64,000 bases of DNA, from positions 15,421,754 through 15,485,753 of the forward strand of contig CAIIXF020000011.1 of assembly GCA_903813345.2 (NCBI GenBank), in the 5' to 3' direction. The DNA comes from Owenia fusiformis. Taxonomy: Eukaryota > Annelida > Polychaeta > Sabellida > Oweniidae. Every line of letters starts with the position of its first letter. Positions within the stretch are counted from its first letter, which is position 1. Position numbers and translations under genes: made by a program. Below the pieces are notes generated by a model that was given only the letters and a program-made list of their open reading frames with translations, did not search any database and had not been told where the DNA came from. Positions 12,561 through 23,290 of this stretch are shown here, in pieces.

Positions 12561-12599
12561 TTAAAACGGGCCAACTGTTGACAGACAGACAGACACAAA

Positions 12600-12945
12600 C
12601 ACTGTAGTATGCTACAGTTTCCACAAACGCTCTAGTGCTACCTTTTCCACAAATTATCTAGTATGCTACCGTTTAGACGAACTCTCTAGTATGCTACCGT
12701 TTCCACAAACGCTCTCACAGTATGCTACCTTTTCCACAAATTATCTAGTATGCTACCGTTTAGACGAACTCTCTAGTATGTTACCGTTTCCACAAACGCT
12801 CTAGTATGCTACCGTTACCAGAATTTCTCTACTTTGCTACCGTTTCCACAAACGCTCAGATAATATGCTACATTTTTTTAGTACACAGACGCTCTAGTAT
12901 GCTACCGTTTCCACAAACGCTCTAGCATGTTTCCGTTGTTTCCAC
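12600..12945. repeat. Minisatellite, about 28-bp unit
   Basis: Roughly ten or eleven units of a CTAGTATGCTACCGTTTCCA-type sequence followed by CAAACGCT, with length variation and one interrupted unit near 12860. Confidence 0.8.
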
Positions 12946-13445
12946 ATTTTTAAAATGAAAAAAGCCTCTAGATACATTTGCAACAATCCCCGATTCCTTA
13001 TCGGATAAAAATTTATTTAACAAACCGGTGTAAAAGGGTAGGAGGTTCTTTTAATTCATGGTCCTACTCTCCATTGATTTATCCATTGATCTTTCCCTTA
13101 TTATCTTATACACAATCAGGGACAGTAAGGGCCTTTAAAAAGGGGGACCATAATCCCCGGGGGACCATAATTTCCTTCACACCTGAATACATGTACACTG
13201 ATACAAGAGGATCATTTTGATATATCGAAACATTAGAATTTATGACTGTATGACGATTTGTTATATTTTAGGTGGGTTCTTTTCATATATATATTTTTTT
13301 GTTTGTTATACTTTTGAGTTTTTCATGATATTAATTTCAATCGCATTTATAGGTAAACTAGACAGGAAACGGCAATCTAAAAGGGGGAAGGGACGTGTTA
13401 TTCTTTTAAATTTGAAGGGTTGATGGCCATTGAGAAAGTATCTTA

Positions 13446-15085
13446 TGCCTTGGTCACATAGGCTCCGATTTTCACTGCGGCGCCCGGCCGATGAGTATTT
13501 TGTTCAAAATCGGCCGGCGAGCCCGGGCATCGTACGGGCGCCGGGCGATGATCGCCACTCATCGGCCGATTTTTAGACATCGTACGGGCGCCGGCAGAGT
13601 TTTATCGCGGAGATAAAAGTTGCCGATGTCTTGGCGATTTTTTCTCAACCAAACTCATCGGTACCTACCCGGCCGTGTCCCGCCCGATCATCGTACGATT
13701 ATCTTACGGCGCCCGGTGGCATCGCACGGTCATCTTTGGATTTTGCGTGCTGATTTGTTGGATAAATCTTAATAATGATTACTTATAAAGTGATATAAAG
13801 GTTTTAAAAATAATGAGGTAAGGAATTATAATTACTACACACTGACAGAGATTTTTATAAAACATAAATGGAACGATTAAGCTTACTGTATATAAAACAA
13901 TGGCACACATTTGAATGGCTGGGTGGGTGGGTTGATCTAGTCGTTCTTATATTGACATTAATCGTGTATGTCTGTCATACACATTGAATAGAGTTTTACA
14001 TTTTTATGCGTATATTCACTCATGCATATACCATTACAAATCATTTATTTTAAAAATCTTCGGAATGTTTTTGTGAGTACAGTAATTTCAAGGGTCACAA
14101 TTTTACTACGATTAATTACGTCTCAATTACAACGTAATATGCCAAAGGCTAAGGATAGAGGGGATAAGGCCAATGGGCCATATATGAAGAAGGCCTTGGA
14201 AAGACAGGTGGAAAAAGACAATAACAATGCTACTGAGCTGGTGGATGATGAAGATTTAGATGTGTCTATAGGGAAGCGGGTACTCCACTTGAAACAGAAG
14301 AAATATGCCAATTTCTTTGAAGCCATATTTTTATGACCAAACTAATTCTCTTTACAAGAACAGACGAAAGAAAGATGGAGAAATAAGGAATTTTGCTAAT
14401 AGCATCGGATGGACATGTAGACATAGTAGTTTTTATATGAAGGACCTAAAAATGAATTAAGATCAGGGTGCACTTTGATGAAAAGACCACGTCCAGTATG
14501 GTAAGTGATTTTAGACGGTCATATATTTCACCATGAGTACCTTCTGGGCACAAATAGAGTGTTTTTATTAAAACAATATGTTTTCTTTCAATTGAAGTAC
14601 CCATGATGATAAAAATATCAATCAAACAATTCGAAAAATGATAAATAGGGACCCCATGTCAACATTTTTTCTAAATATTGAACCTATTTACTCAAAAGAG
14701 AATCTTCTTTTTCTGATTTTTATTGCATGAAAACATTATTATCCTGGAAGTCCTGTTTATCAAAGTATTTCGTTTTCAAATGTTGCATTCACGCCATGTG
14801 GAACAGTCATACTGGGTAATACAGGGATTAAGTATAAATCTAGAGGCCTGTAAATCGACCGATGTCCTGGCGGGTCCCGTACGGCCATCGGTCGATAGCC
14901 TTGCGATACCCGTGCGATGTCTTTCAGATTCAATTGATTGCGGGCGCCGTACGATGCCTGTACTAATGTGACCATACTCACGATTAGATCAAGACATCGG
15001 TGAAAAGTCACCGGCGCCCGGTCGATTTATAAATCGGCCGATGACTACTCATCGGCCGGCGCCCGGCGGCTATGTGACCCAGGCA
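13446..15085. mobile_element. GC-rich inverted-repeat element, Harbinger-like
   Basis: Both ends read TGCCTTGGTCACATAG or TGCCTGGGTCACATAG as inverted repeats, flanked by TTA at 13443-13445 and 15086-15088. A 3-bp TTA/TAA duplication is characteristic of PIF/Harbinger elements. About 300 bp at the left (13446-13740) and 235 bp at the right (14850-15085) are strikingly GC-rich, with many GGCGCCCGG and ATCGGCCGAT motifs, against an AT-rich centre. The element holds one small open frame (14139-14336) but no recognisable transposase. Relatives lie at 29803-30062, 33214-33331 and 33730-33867. Confidence 0.75.
14139..14336 (+). CDS. Small hypothetical ORF inside the inverted-repeat element
   Basis: A 65-codon frame starts at ATG 14139 (an in-frame ATG at 14022 would extend it). 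The product is highly charged: a basic start (MPKAKDRGDKANGPYMKKAL), an acidic middle (ELVDDEDLDV) and a basic tail. I recognise no domain. Its charge pattern and AG-rich codons differ from the surrounding AT-rich DNA, so it could be a remnant of an element-encoded protein, a captured exon, or chance. It has no splice or promoter context that I can defend. Confidence 0.25.
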   Translation: MPKAKDRGDKANGPYMKKALERQVEKDNNNATELVDDEDLDVSIGKRVLHLKQKKYANFFEAIFL

Positions 15086-15834
15086 TTAGTGTAGGCCTAC
15101 TGATGGTTATTCAGTTTATCAATACTGAAAAGTAATATAAAAGTTTTGAAGTATTTCTTCTTTCTGTCGAGGACTTTTGACTATGAGGGTCAAACTAACA
15201 TGACCATATCAATGAAAAGGTCAATGAAGACACAATTAGGATGTTTATTGCTGTTTGACATTAAGAACTTCCTGAAATGGTTTCCGTTGCGTATGTCAAT
15301 GAGGCATCAGAATGTGTGTTAAATCCAGTGTGTAATTCAATTAACCGGGCAATAGAAATGATCACAAAAATTAAACTGATATTGAATTCGAGAAAAAAGT
15401 GTCTGTTTTCCTTATAATTCGTGGCGGTTTGCTCCGCGGTACCTTTTTCAAGTTACTATGCCAACAGCTACAGGGCCAAAGTCAACATATCTCGGCCATA
15501 ATTCCAGATCAATTAGTCAATTACAATTCTATGTTGGAAGTATGATCAAAAGATATAAAAAATGATAAATGATTCAGAGAAAAATTATTAGCTTTACTAA
15601 TTAACATAACTATTAACTGCATCGGCTGATCTCATAAATCTAGATGAATAAAGAGAAAACATTCCAGAATTCGTAGATGAACCATACAAGATGAACCTCA
15701 TGAACCTTATCTTAGCATGAAAATATAGGCTACTCTATAAAATTTGGGATATCCCCTCCTTTATGCACATGGTTATTTAGAATTCACGCAAAACTCTAAA
15801 GCCGTTGGTATTCAATGTATAAGAGTTCGATATG

Positions 15835-15926
15835 ATATACCACTTCAGATGATAGCGCAGTAACTCAAAATCCGACTTAGATATACCACTTCAGATGATA
15901 GCGCAGTAACTCAAAATCCGACTTTA
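15835..15926. repeat. Tandem duplication, 46-bp unit
   Basis: Two near-identical copies of ATATACCACTTCAGATGATA plus the following 26 bases sit head to tail (CACTTCAG begins at 15841 and 15887). The near-perfect identity suggests a recent duplication. The rest of 15090-17290 shows no other supported feature apart from GPCR upstream sequence. Confidence 0.8.
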
Positions 15927-17296
15927 ATATCAACTAGGTATATAAACCGCCATTTTGTTTTGGTAACTGCAGTTACTATCTATGATAGCATTAAGTTAAC
16001 AAAACCAATAAATGCAGCGATGTCGAATCAATTTACTGTTCTAGTTTGATAAACCAGGAACTCGTTACAATCTATACTGACATTAATTTTGCTTTCATGA
16101 TTTTGATGTGACTTTTCACATAAGGAAACGAAGGCTGAGATTTGAAACAAAGGCGGCGTTTGATGGACGTTTTCTCCTAGCAACAATTTCAGCCGGAAAA
16201 GAGCCAAGGAAATAATAACCATTTATTAGACACGAGCGAAACTAAATAAGCTTTGATTCGATAAGATCTGTTAGTTACCAACAGATGAAGTATAAGAATA
16301 CCCGCAAGTTAAAGGGATAATTAGCGTGATGTAATGCGGCTCTGGAGAATCGTCATTTATGAAGAGACTTGCGGAGGAAGGCCATTCTCGCGTCTTTCAC
16401 ACAGAAGGTAACACGATGGAAAAGTCTTTCCGGGTGAACTGTGAAAAATAGTGTTCAAAAGACATCGATGGGCAAAAACACATAAAGAGCAATTGATCGA
16501 GGAACTATTATTTAAAGTCGGATGTATCTGCATCAACAACTTTATGCTATAGCCATTCCTTTGGAAAGATGGGCAGAGCGGCTGCGGATAACAAGACAGG
16601 CGCTATATAGAGAGCTGCTGAATACGAAATACGATATTTGAGAATATTGTTCAGGTTGAATAAAGGCATCAAACGGAAATGCTAATACTAGGAATGATAA
16701 ATGAGTATGGTTTATTATTTTCCGATTTTCCTTGATAACTTTTTAACTAAGTGCAATTAGGTTAATCTAAGCAATCATACGCAGAGATACATATTAGTAA
16801 TAAATCTAGCATGCATACAGAAGAGCGGGCACTGAACAGGTGGATTGAACAATTCATCACAGTGTTCGTGTAGAAAAGATTCGGAATAAGACCACTCGTT
16901 CGTAATTTAACTGATGACAAAAAACTCATAAAAGAGCTGTCTGGGGAACTATAATTAAGCTTAATATTGGAAGCGCAGAACTCGCATAAACTTATCGGTT
17001 ATATTGCCACGGACTTGTAAAACCATGATATCGTACTCATCTAACGAATAGGGACGCGAAACGGAACCAGGGAAAGTTTATCTAAACAATTATTGAAAAC
17101 GTGATAAAAGGAGAGGAGTAAACATCACAGAAGGTTATTCAAACACTTACTGGAATTTTGACGAAGAGGAAAAATTATCGGAAGCTGTTAACAATGTTTC
17201 AAACACCTCAAAATAAATATCGGTTGCAATTGAACAATTAAGAACATTATAGAATAAGATTATCGACAAATCCCTGAACAATATCTACTTGTTAAC

Positions 17297-18421
17297 ATGG
17301 ATTATTACAATCCATTAGCGATGGCAATATCCAACACAAATGGATCACTTTTAAATGAAAGCGTCTCTAATTACTCATCCTTGGATTTCTCACAATCCAA
17401 CCTGAGCCTGTTCGAAGACGTATATGGTAACTTGACATTTCATTCGAGAATGGCCGAAGAGAAAGGTTTATTAAGACTCTTGATTTCAGCGGCTGTCTTG
17501 TGTGTAATAGCCGTATTTTTCAATGTTTTCTCTATAGTTGCAATTTATTGTATCCCATCTGGCCAAAACATGCACACAACGCTGTTCATGAACCTATCTA
17601 TCGCTGATACTCTGGGTGCAATTGCGTGCTTTTTGGAAATGTTCGCCAAAGTTTATTTTCAATGGAACAAGACCAAGAGCAATATCATTGCGGTGACCTT
17701 TCACGTTACTGTTATAGGATACATGTTCTTCTTCGTCATGTTCTACATTGTGTCAGCCTTGACATTGTTGCTGTTTGCTGTGGCGAGATATATTGCGATA
17801 TTCCGTCCGTTGAGTTTCAATAAAATTGGAAACCGTCAAAAGACGATATGTTTAGTGTTGGCTATATGGGTATTATCAGCGTTGATGAGTTCTCCTGCGT
17901 TCTGCGTCGTCGTTGAGGTACATTATTCTATCGCCCTCCCTTCGTGTGACTATTGGAACTACATATGGCCGAGCATTGTCTTCGTGGTGTTTCTGATCAT
18001 CACGTGCTTGTACATCAAGGTCACTCATGATTTACACGTTCGGTGTATCCGTATGCGCGCCGAATCATCAACAAAGGACAACTTTAGGGCGCTCATCACG
18101 ACCATCATTCTCATATCTATGCTCATCCTCTCTCTCCTACCGTATTTGATCTTCAAACTATTCCGCTATCATTTCTCCGTTGATCTTAGAGAAGTGTACT
18201 ATAATTTTATATATTTTCTCCCGTTTACACATTATATACTGGACCCAATCATATATGGATGGAGGACTAAAACTGTTCAAGCTGGCTACAAGGCGATCCT
18301 GATCAAGTTAAAAATAATACAAAATCAAATTGAACCAAATGGAAATTCTAGTTTTAGAAGAACATCATTTTTTGGGCGGAGATTTAGCTCTTTTTACACA
18401 TACACAGAAACTAAAGTTTAG
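17297..18421 (+). CDS. Class A (rhodopsin-like) GPCR, intronless
   Basis: A 374-residue seven-transmembrane receptor in a single uninterrupted frame. The N-terminus has sequons at N15, N20, N25, N35 and N45. Approximate helices are TM1 59-84 (N76), TM2 96-118 (NLSIAD, D104), TM3 134-164, TM4 183-204 (W191, P200), TM5 222-243, TM6 264-288 (P282) and TM7 301-320 (DPIIY, 316-320). The start is supported by an in-frame TAA at 17255 and a good ATG context. Odd points are ARY at 163-165 instead of DRY, no cysteine at the top of TM3 for the usual disulfide, and SLLPY instead of CWxP in TM6. The DPIIY motif, the missing TM3 cysteine and the RALITTIILI-type TM6 entry recall the melanocortin/MECA branch, which also lacks that disulfide. 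This is resemblance only, and the ligand is unknown. It is most likely a plasma-membrane receptor coupling to G proteins. Confidence 0.93.
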   Translation: MDYYNPLAMAISNTNGSLLNESVSNYSSLDFSQSNLSLFEDVYGNLTFHSRMAEEKGLLRLLISAAVLCVIAVFFNVFSIVAIYCIPSGQNMHTTLFMNLSIADTLGAIACFLEMFAKVYFQWNKTKSNIIAVTFHVTVIGYMFFFVMFYIVSALTLLLFAVARYIAIFRPLSFNKIGNRQKTICLVLAIWVLSALMSSPAFCVVVEVHYSIALPSCDYWNYIWPSIVFVVFLIITCLYIKVTHDLHVRCIRMRAESSTKDNFRALITTIILISMLILSLLPYLIFKLFRYHFSVDLREVYYNFIYFLPFTHYILDPIIYGWRTKTVQAGYKAILIKLKIIQNQIEPNGNSSFRRTSFFGRRFSSFYTYTETKV

Positions 18422-18473
18422 ATGATCCGAACATAAAAAAGTATTAAACTATATTTATCTGTGGATTAAATAT

Positions 18474-18607
18474 TAGGGAGTTTAGGCTTGCATATAAAAT
18501 CGACACGTCAACCTATACGTATGACAAATCACCCATACAAATGCATCGCTTAAATATTTTCCGTTCGCGTTTAGGTTGTGAAAAACATTGCAAGCTTAAA
18601 CTCCCTA
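18474..18607. mobile_element. Hairpin MITE in the probable 3' UTR of the GPCR
   Basis: TAGGGAGTTTAGGCTTGCA at 18474-18492 is matched by its near-complement at 18589-18607, giving about 19-bp inverted ends around 95 bp. It starts 53 bp after the GPCR stop codon, so it would be transcribed as a stem-loop if the transcript ends at the AATAAA near 18786. A 3-bp ATT flank is possible but not convincing. Confidence 0.65.
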
Positions 18608-18785
18608 TTCATTGAATGTACGTGTATATAAGTCCTCCTTCTCTTGCTATAATCGATTTGTATTAATATACTGTCCAAATGGTTGTAAGAATCAGTCCAT
18701 GAAAAGGACTAGTTACACGTGCATCGTACACTAGTACATTATATTATTCTGAAACGCATTATTGACGTTTACGGAGAGCCGTAGA

Positions 18786-18791
18786 AATAAA
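18786..18791 (+). terminator. Candidate polyadenylation signal of the GPCR
   Basis: AATAAA lies about 365 bp after the GPCR stop codon. It is one of few canonical hexamers nearby. No cleavage site can be read from sequence. Confidence 0.35.
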
Positions 18792-19170
18792 CAAGCCATT
18801 AGCATAAAAATATACCATCGTCTGCAAATGGTTAAATAACGACGCAGTTGGTGGTTACATAAAAACGGAGATGAAAACCAATTTGAACCAAAGCAATATT
18901 GGGAATAGCCTTGCATCAAAACTTTGTGTACTGTGGGGAACAGAGATTTGATGCAAGTTTGGATCCTTCTCAAAATGCTTATCGAATCTGTTCTGAGAAT
19001 AGAAGGCGAACACATGTTGGACATGAATTTGAAGATAAGGAAATGTGAAGGGATACTTGGGATTAACAAAAACATTTCATCCCAGAAACTATCAACGGAT
19101 GATTGTTTGATGATGCTTGTTTCTTGACGTCAAGTGATGGTTTTATAATGAACTAAATTAAGGAGACACC

Positions 19171-19212
19171 TTTGTCTGATTAATTCCATGTACATAATTA
19201 TAATCAGACAAA
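19171..19212. repeat. Small hairpin
   Basis: TTTGTCTGATTA at 19171-19182 and its exact complement at 19201-19212 surround 18 bases containing ATGTACAT. It may be a minimal palindromic relic. The rest of 18800-20050 is AT-rich DNA with no other supported feature. Confidence 0.55.
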
Positions 19213-20054
19213 TGGTCCAAATATGGATCATTTGCGTCCTTATCTGTACGATCTTGACGTCACTAAATTGTTTGGGATTCCTAAATAATGTGTAAAATTA
19301 CCACAACCCAAATTAGTTTTTTTCAATTTGTAGGACAGGACTTAATTGTTTTTCTGTCATGCGCATTGTACAAGTACGTCATGATGGCGGCCCAAAGGAC
19401 ACTATAGTAATCCCAAAATAGAACCAAATTACCAAGTTATTAGCAATGTACAGTATTGATTAATCAGTGCAGAAAGTTAAAAGAATTGTACATTATGTCT
19501 ATATAAATGGAAAGTCGCAAAGTGCCCTGCAAATTTGCTAACAACGTTTATAACAACAATGGACGTTATAAGTCAAGTAACAAAGGCTTGTTTTTTGTTT
19601 CATTAGAATCAGCTAGTACATTTCTCCAAAGTAGATCTTAAAGACTCTTTGTTGAGTACCAACAATTGCAATTGTTTGATGAATTATCTTGATCTGATGA
19701 TCGTAACCTCTTGGGACAATTGTGTTGAGGGGCATCATGTCATAACATAGCAAGTTCCGTTGAAAGAATTAGAAGACATGGTGAGTAAGTCATAACACGT
19801 TGTATCTTACACGTTGTATTTCACTAAATGTGCGATGTGTCTCAGAATGACATGTTATATTTGCAATCAATTGTACAGTCAATTACTGAGTAATAAATGT
19901 AAATAACATCAACATTTTGTGTCTATATATTTTGTGATTCAGTAATGGACAATATCCTCCATATTGTCGTTGTGCAATTAGCAAGAGTATTAGACAGCCT
20001 TAAATAAACTTTTTGTAGCAATTAAGTAATTCAGATTCAAATCATACAGAAATA

Positions 20055-20560
20055 CAGTGTGTCGAAAGTATGCCCCCCCCCCAGGCAGACATATACCAAT
20101 GCCTCCATAGTGTGTGTCATATTTCATTTTAAAGCTTATCCAAAGTTATATTGATTTGCCAAGTATCATGGTTCAACTCACAAATGGGAAACAAGTTACA
20201 GGCATTTCAAAATTAGGTATTTGGCCAAAATTAAAGCTCAGTTTTACAACAATACAAATCAATAGTCGGTGTGTTTCTCTAGGCCATGTTGACAGCAGCA
20301 ATTCTTTCTGATATGCCCTTAAAAGCGCCTCAAATAGATATGTGGTATTATGTAATCCTCATTAAACATTTTTAAAGCATTTTAGAAAAGGTTACTTAGA
20401 GTAGTTGCCCTCACCGCCCTCTCTTCCCACTAAATATCCATCCTACCTTCGATAACACCCATATTTTGTATAAGCTTTAAAACGATATATGACACATACT
20501 ATGAAGACGTTGGTATATGTTTGCCTATGGGGGGTGGGGCGATATTTTCGGGACACCCTG
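20055..20560. mobile_element. Tc1/mariner-type MITE with ~100-bp inverted ends
   Basis: The ends CAGTGTGTCGAAAG and CAGGGTGTCCCGAAAA are inverted, followed by matching arms of about 100 bp (shared motifs CATATACCAA and TTTTAAAGCTTAT). TA dinucleotides flank both sides (20053-20054 and 20561-20562). An ACAGGGTGTCCC-type terminus with a TA target is typical of Tc1/mariner derivatives. The 65-codon frame inside shows no transposase similarity. Confidence 0.75.
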
Positions 20561-20763
20561 TACATCGAAATAATTTTAGTTAACTTTTGGTGCAACATGT
20601 GTTTTTGAAATCTTATTTTATCAATAACTTACACCCCTTGAAAATGTGTCATTCTCGTCATTCTCAGATAATCCTTATGACGTGTCTCCCTCAATTTTTC
20701 AAAATGGTACTTGATGTTTATGATGATAGTTGATTATTGCAGTCTAAAATGCCATTGCTTTTG

Positions 20764-20832
20764 CCATTTGATGCAATTTGGGTACTTCTGACGTCTACAT
20801 TTGATGCCATTTGGGTACTTCTGACGTATAAG
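20764..20832. repeat. Two-copy 34-bp tandem duplication
   Basis: CATTTGATGCAATTTGGGTA and the following bases through CTTCTGACGT are repeated once, with small differences, starting at 20764 and 20798. Confidence 0.7.
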
Positions 20833-22397
20833 AGACTATTTTTCACGTTTGATAGTCTTACGCTACAATAAAACAATCTGTGTGGTTTTGCGGCGTCCTA
20901 GTCAAAAACCAATATGTCGCTGGAGATCATTACGTGATGTTATTTCCTCATGATCAAGATAACTCTAAAGAGTCTCATTTTGATGAGCTCAACTGTCTGA
21001 TAAAATATATAAAGACAGGATCTAATCATTTCGCATGAGACTACTTATAATATGACATAATAGTCTACCAGTAGGATAAGGAGGCGTTGGAATATTTATT
21101 TAGAAGTCTCACATCGTATTGGCTCAGAATTGGCTTCATAACAAAAATTCCTAGAATAGTGATAAAATCATGACATGTGGTCTGATATTGTGCGAAATTA
21201 TTTAAGTATTTCTGAGTAAAATGATCTGGCGTTTTACCAAAATAAGATGTTCCTTCCACGTGAACAAATTTCAAAACTCTAGAGCAAATCCCAACGAACA
21301 ATATATTCACGAATCGGTAAATGTCCCAATGTAATATGTGCCATCTAATCTGTCCTTGGTTACATAAGCAGATATTAAAAGACATGCATGTACAATATCA
21401 GAATATGCACCGATTGAAGCATTTGGTTGACCATTTAGTCCATTTAGACCATTTAGGTACAAATCATAAAGACAATACAATATTTGAGATCTAGTACAGT
21501 AATTATTATGTAGCCATACTTTGACGAGAGTTATATAGCGAATTCCTGCTTCAGGCAGCCATTTTGAATTTTCTGAGGCATGAATCAAAAAAGTACCATA
21601 ATTGTGATCTACTCTAAAATTCCTTCAATTTGTGTATACTATAGCTATACGTAGATTAGAACATAAAGTTATCGCGTAATCCCACATTGGGCGGCCATTT
21701 TGAATTTACTAGGCACGAATCAGAAAAACTATCCAATATTTGCAATCATCTCTAAATTACCTTTCATTTTAGTATGATAAACCAATGCTTCAGAATGATC
21801 TCGAAATTAACGAAAATTTGTGTTTCCCAAACCCTCATACACAGCCCCTGGGGTTAGGCTGACAAACATACATTATAAAGTGAAAAAATTCAAACAATAA
21901 TATTTATTGCTTTGGTTTAAAGGTTTTCGAAAAAATTCCCGCCATTTTTAATGCGGCGGCCATCTTGAAAAAGAATTACGTATAAAACTATTCGCCAATA
22001 AGCTAACACATCTATCTAACAATTATGAAGAAAATCCATCAACTGGTATTTCTAGTTATCTTTCGGATGGACGGACTGATCGACTGACTGACGGATGGAA
22101 GCCTTCACTACATGTACGAGGGTTGTCCCAGAAGTAATGCACTATATGCTCTAACTTTCTTTAATATTCTTCAATTCAGCTGACATTTTGTGTATATAAC
22201 AATTGAAGTTGTATCTATTATATCCTGAAGTTTCAGCATGCAACATTTATATTAAGTCTTAATATGGCTGCTATAACAACATGGGGGTAGGGGTGGGCGG
22301 GGCAGGTACCAATTTTTCTAATTATAAAAAGATCTAAAGTATTATTTTATTAATATTTCTTTCCTTTAAACGATCAAAATGTTTGGGAAATGGTTAA

Positions 22398-22977
22398 CCC
22401 CCCTATCACACCAAACTAGTTCTTATCCGTTCTTGCCAGTCCTACGAAAACGTCGTAAAACGGGCTCAATCTGGCTGCGGTCGGGATATATGTCTAAAAT
22501 AATTAGCTACTTCGTTCATAAACAGTCTTCAATACGTCCATCTCATTCGCAGTTCGTTCAGGTCGCACCACGTCGGTGTGCAACGTAGTATAAATCGTCC
22601 CTTAGTCTAGAAGGTCAACATGACCTGATTACAGAACGGTATGGTCGCCATCGAATTTTGAATCGATTCAAAATTCTTAATCACATACCCCGTCCGGGAA
22701 AGTCCATGAAGTTCGTAAACAGACCGTAGAACGTTGTAGCTACGTTCATTCAGTTCGCACACAGTTTAAAACCGATTCGGCAACGTTTTGACGATCACCA
22801 GAAATTTTTGAGCATGCTCTAAGTGCTGGAGGACCTACTCGTTCTAGTAATTTCATGAAGTTTGTAAACAGATCCCAAACGGTTCTTAGTGGGTTTTTAG
22901 TACGTCAAATCCGTTCGTCCACAGTGTAAGCCCGTTTTCGAGAACGTAGTGAGAACTAGTTTGGTGTGATAGTAGGG
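22398..22977. mobile_element. piggyBac-type MITE (580 bp) with TTAA duplication
   Basis: The ends CCCCCCTATCACACCAAACT and the inverted CCCTACTATCACACCAAACT carry about 28 bp of terminal inverted repeat. TTAA flanks both sides (22394-22397 and 22978-22981), the hallmark of piggyBac elements, whose ends begin with CCC. The interior contains inverted and direct copies of CATGAAGTTCGTAAACAGA- and GTTCATTCAGTTCG-like motifs. No transposase. It is inserted in the mariner-like element. Confidence 0.85.
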
Positions 22978-23195
22978 TTAATTTATTCAGCATGATGTTA
23001 ACCAATAACAAATAATGACATTTAGCACTGTGATTACATTCAATAGTTACGAATTCAAATACAGTCACAGTCAAGAAATTGCAAAAATGGCTGCAATTCT
23101 CACCTGATAACAGAAGGCCTTGCGTTTGGTGGCCTAATTTCATACTTCACTTGGAATCACAGCCACACAAAACAATGCTACCATGAAGAAAGTAT

Positions 23196-23290
23196 ATGCC
23201 AGATAGAACTACAATTATGGGGTGGGAGAAGAGATTTAAAAGAGACGATTTGACCCTGTATGACAACTACAGACATGGGAGGCAAAAACT
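23196..23290 (+). pseudogene. mariner transposase HTH fragment
   Basis: A residual reading frame of about 30 codons gives DRTTIMGWEKRFKRDDL followed by a short linker and YRHGRQ. This matches the C-terminal half of the bipartite DNA-binding region of mariner transposases. Downstream codons soon lose similarity and the upstream part is out of frame. It is a dead relic in the 22117-23737 element and has no function of its own. Confidence 0.6.
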
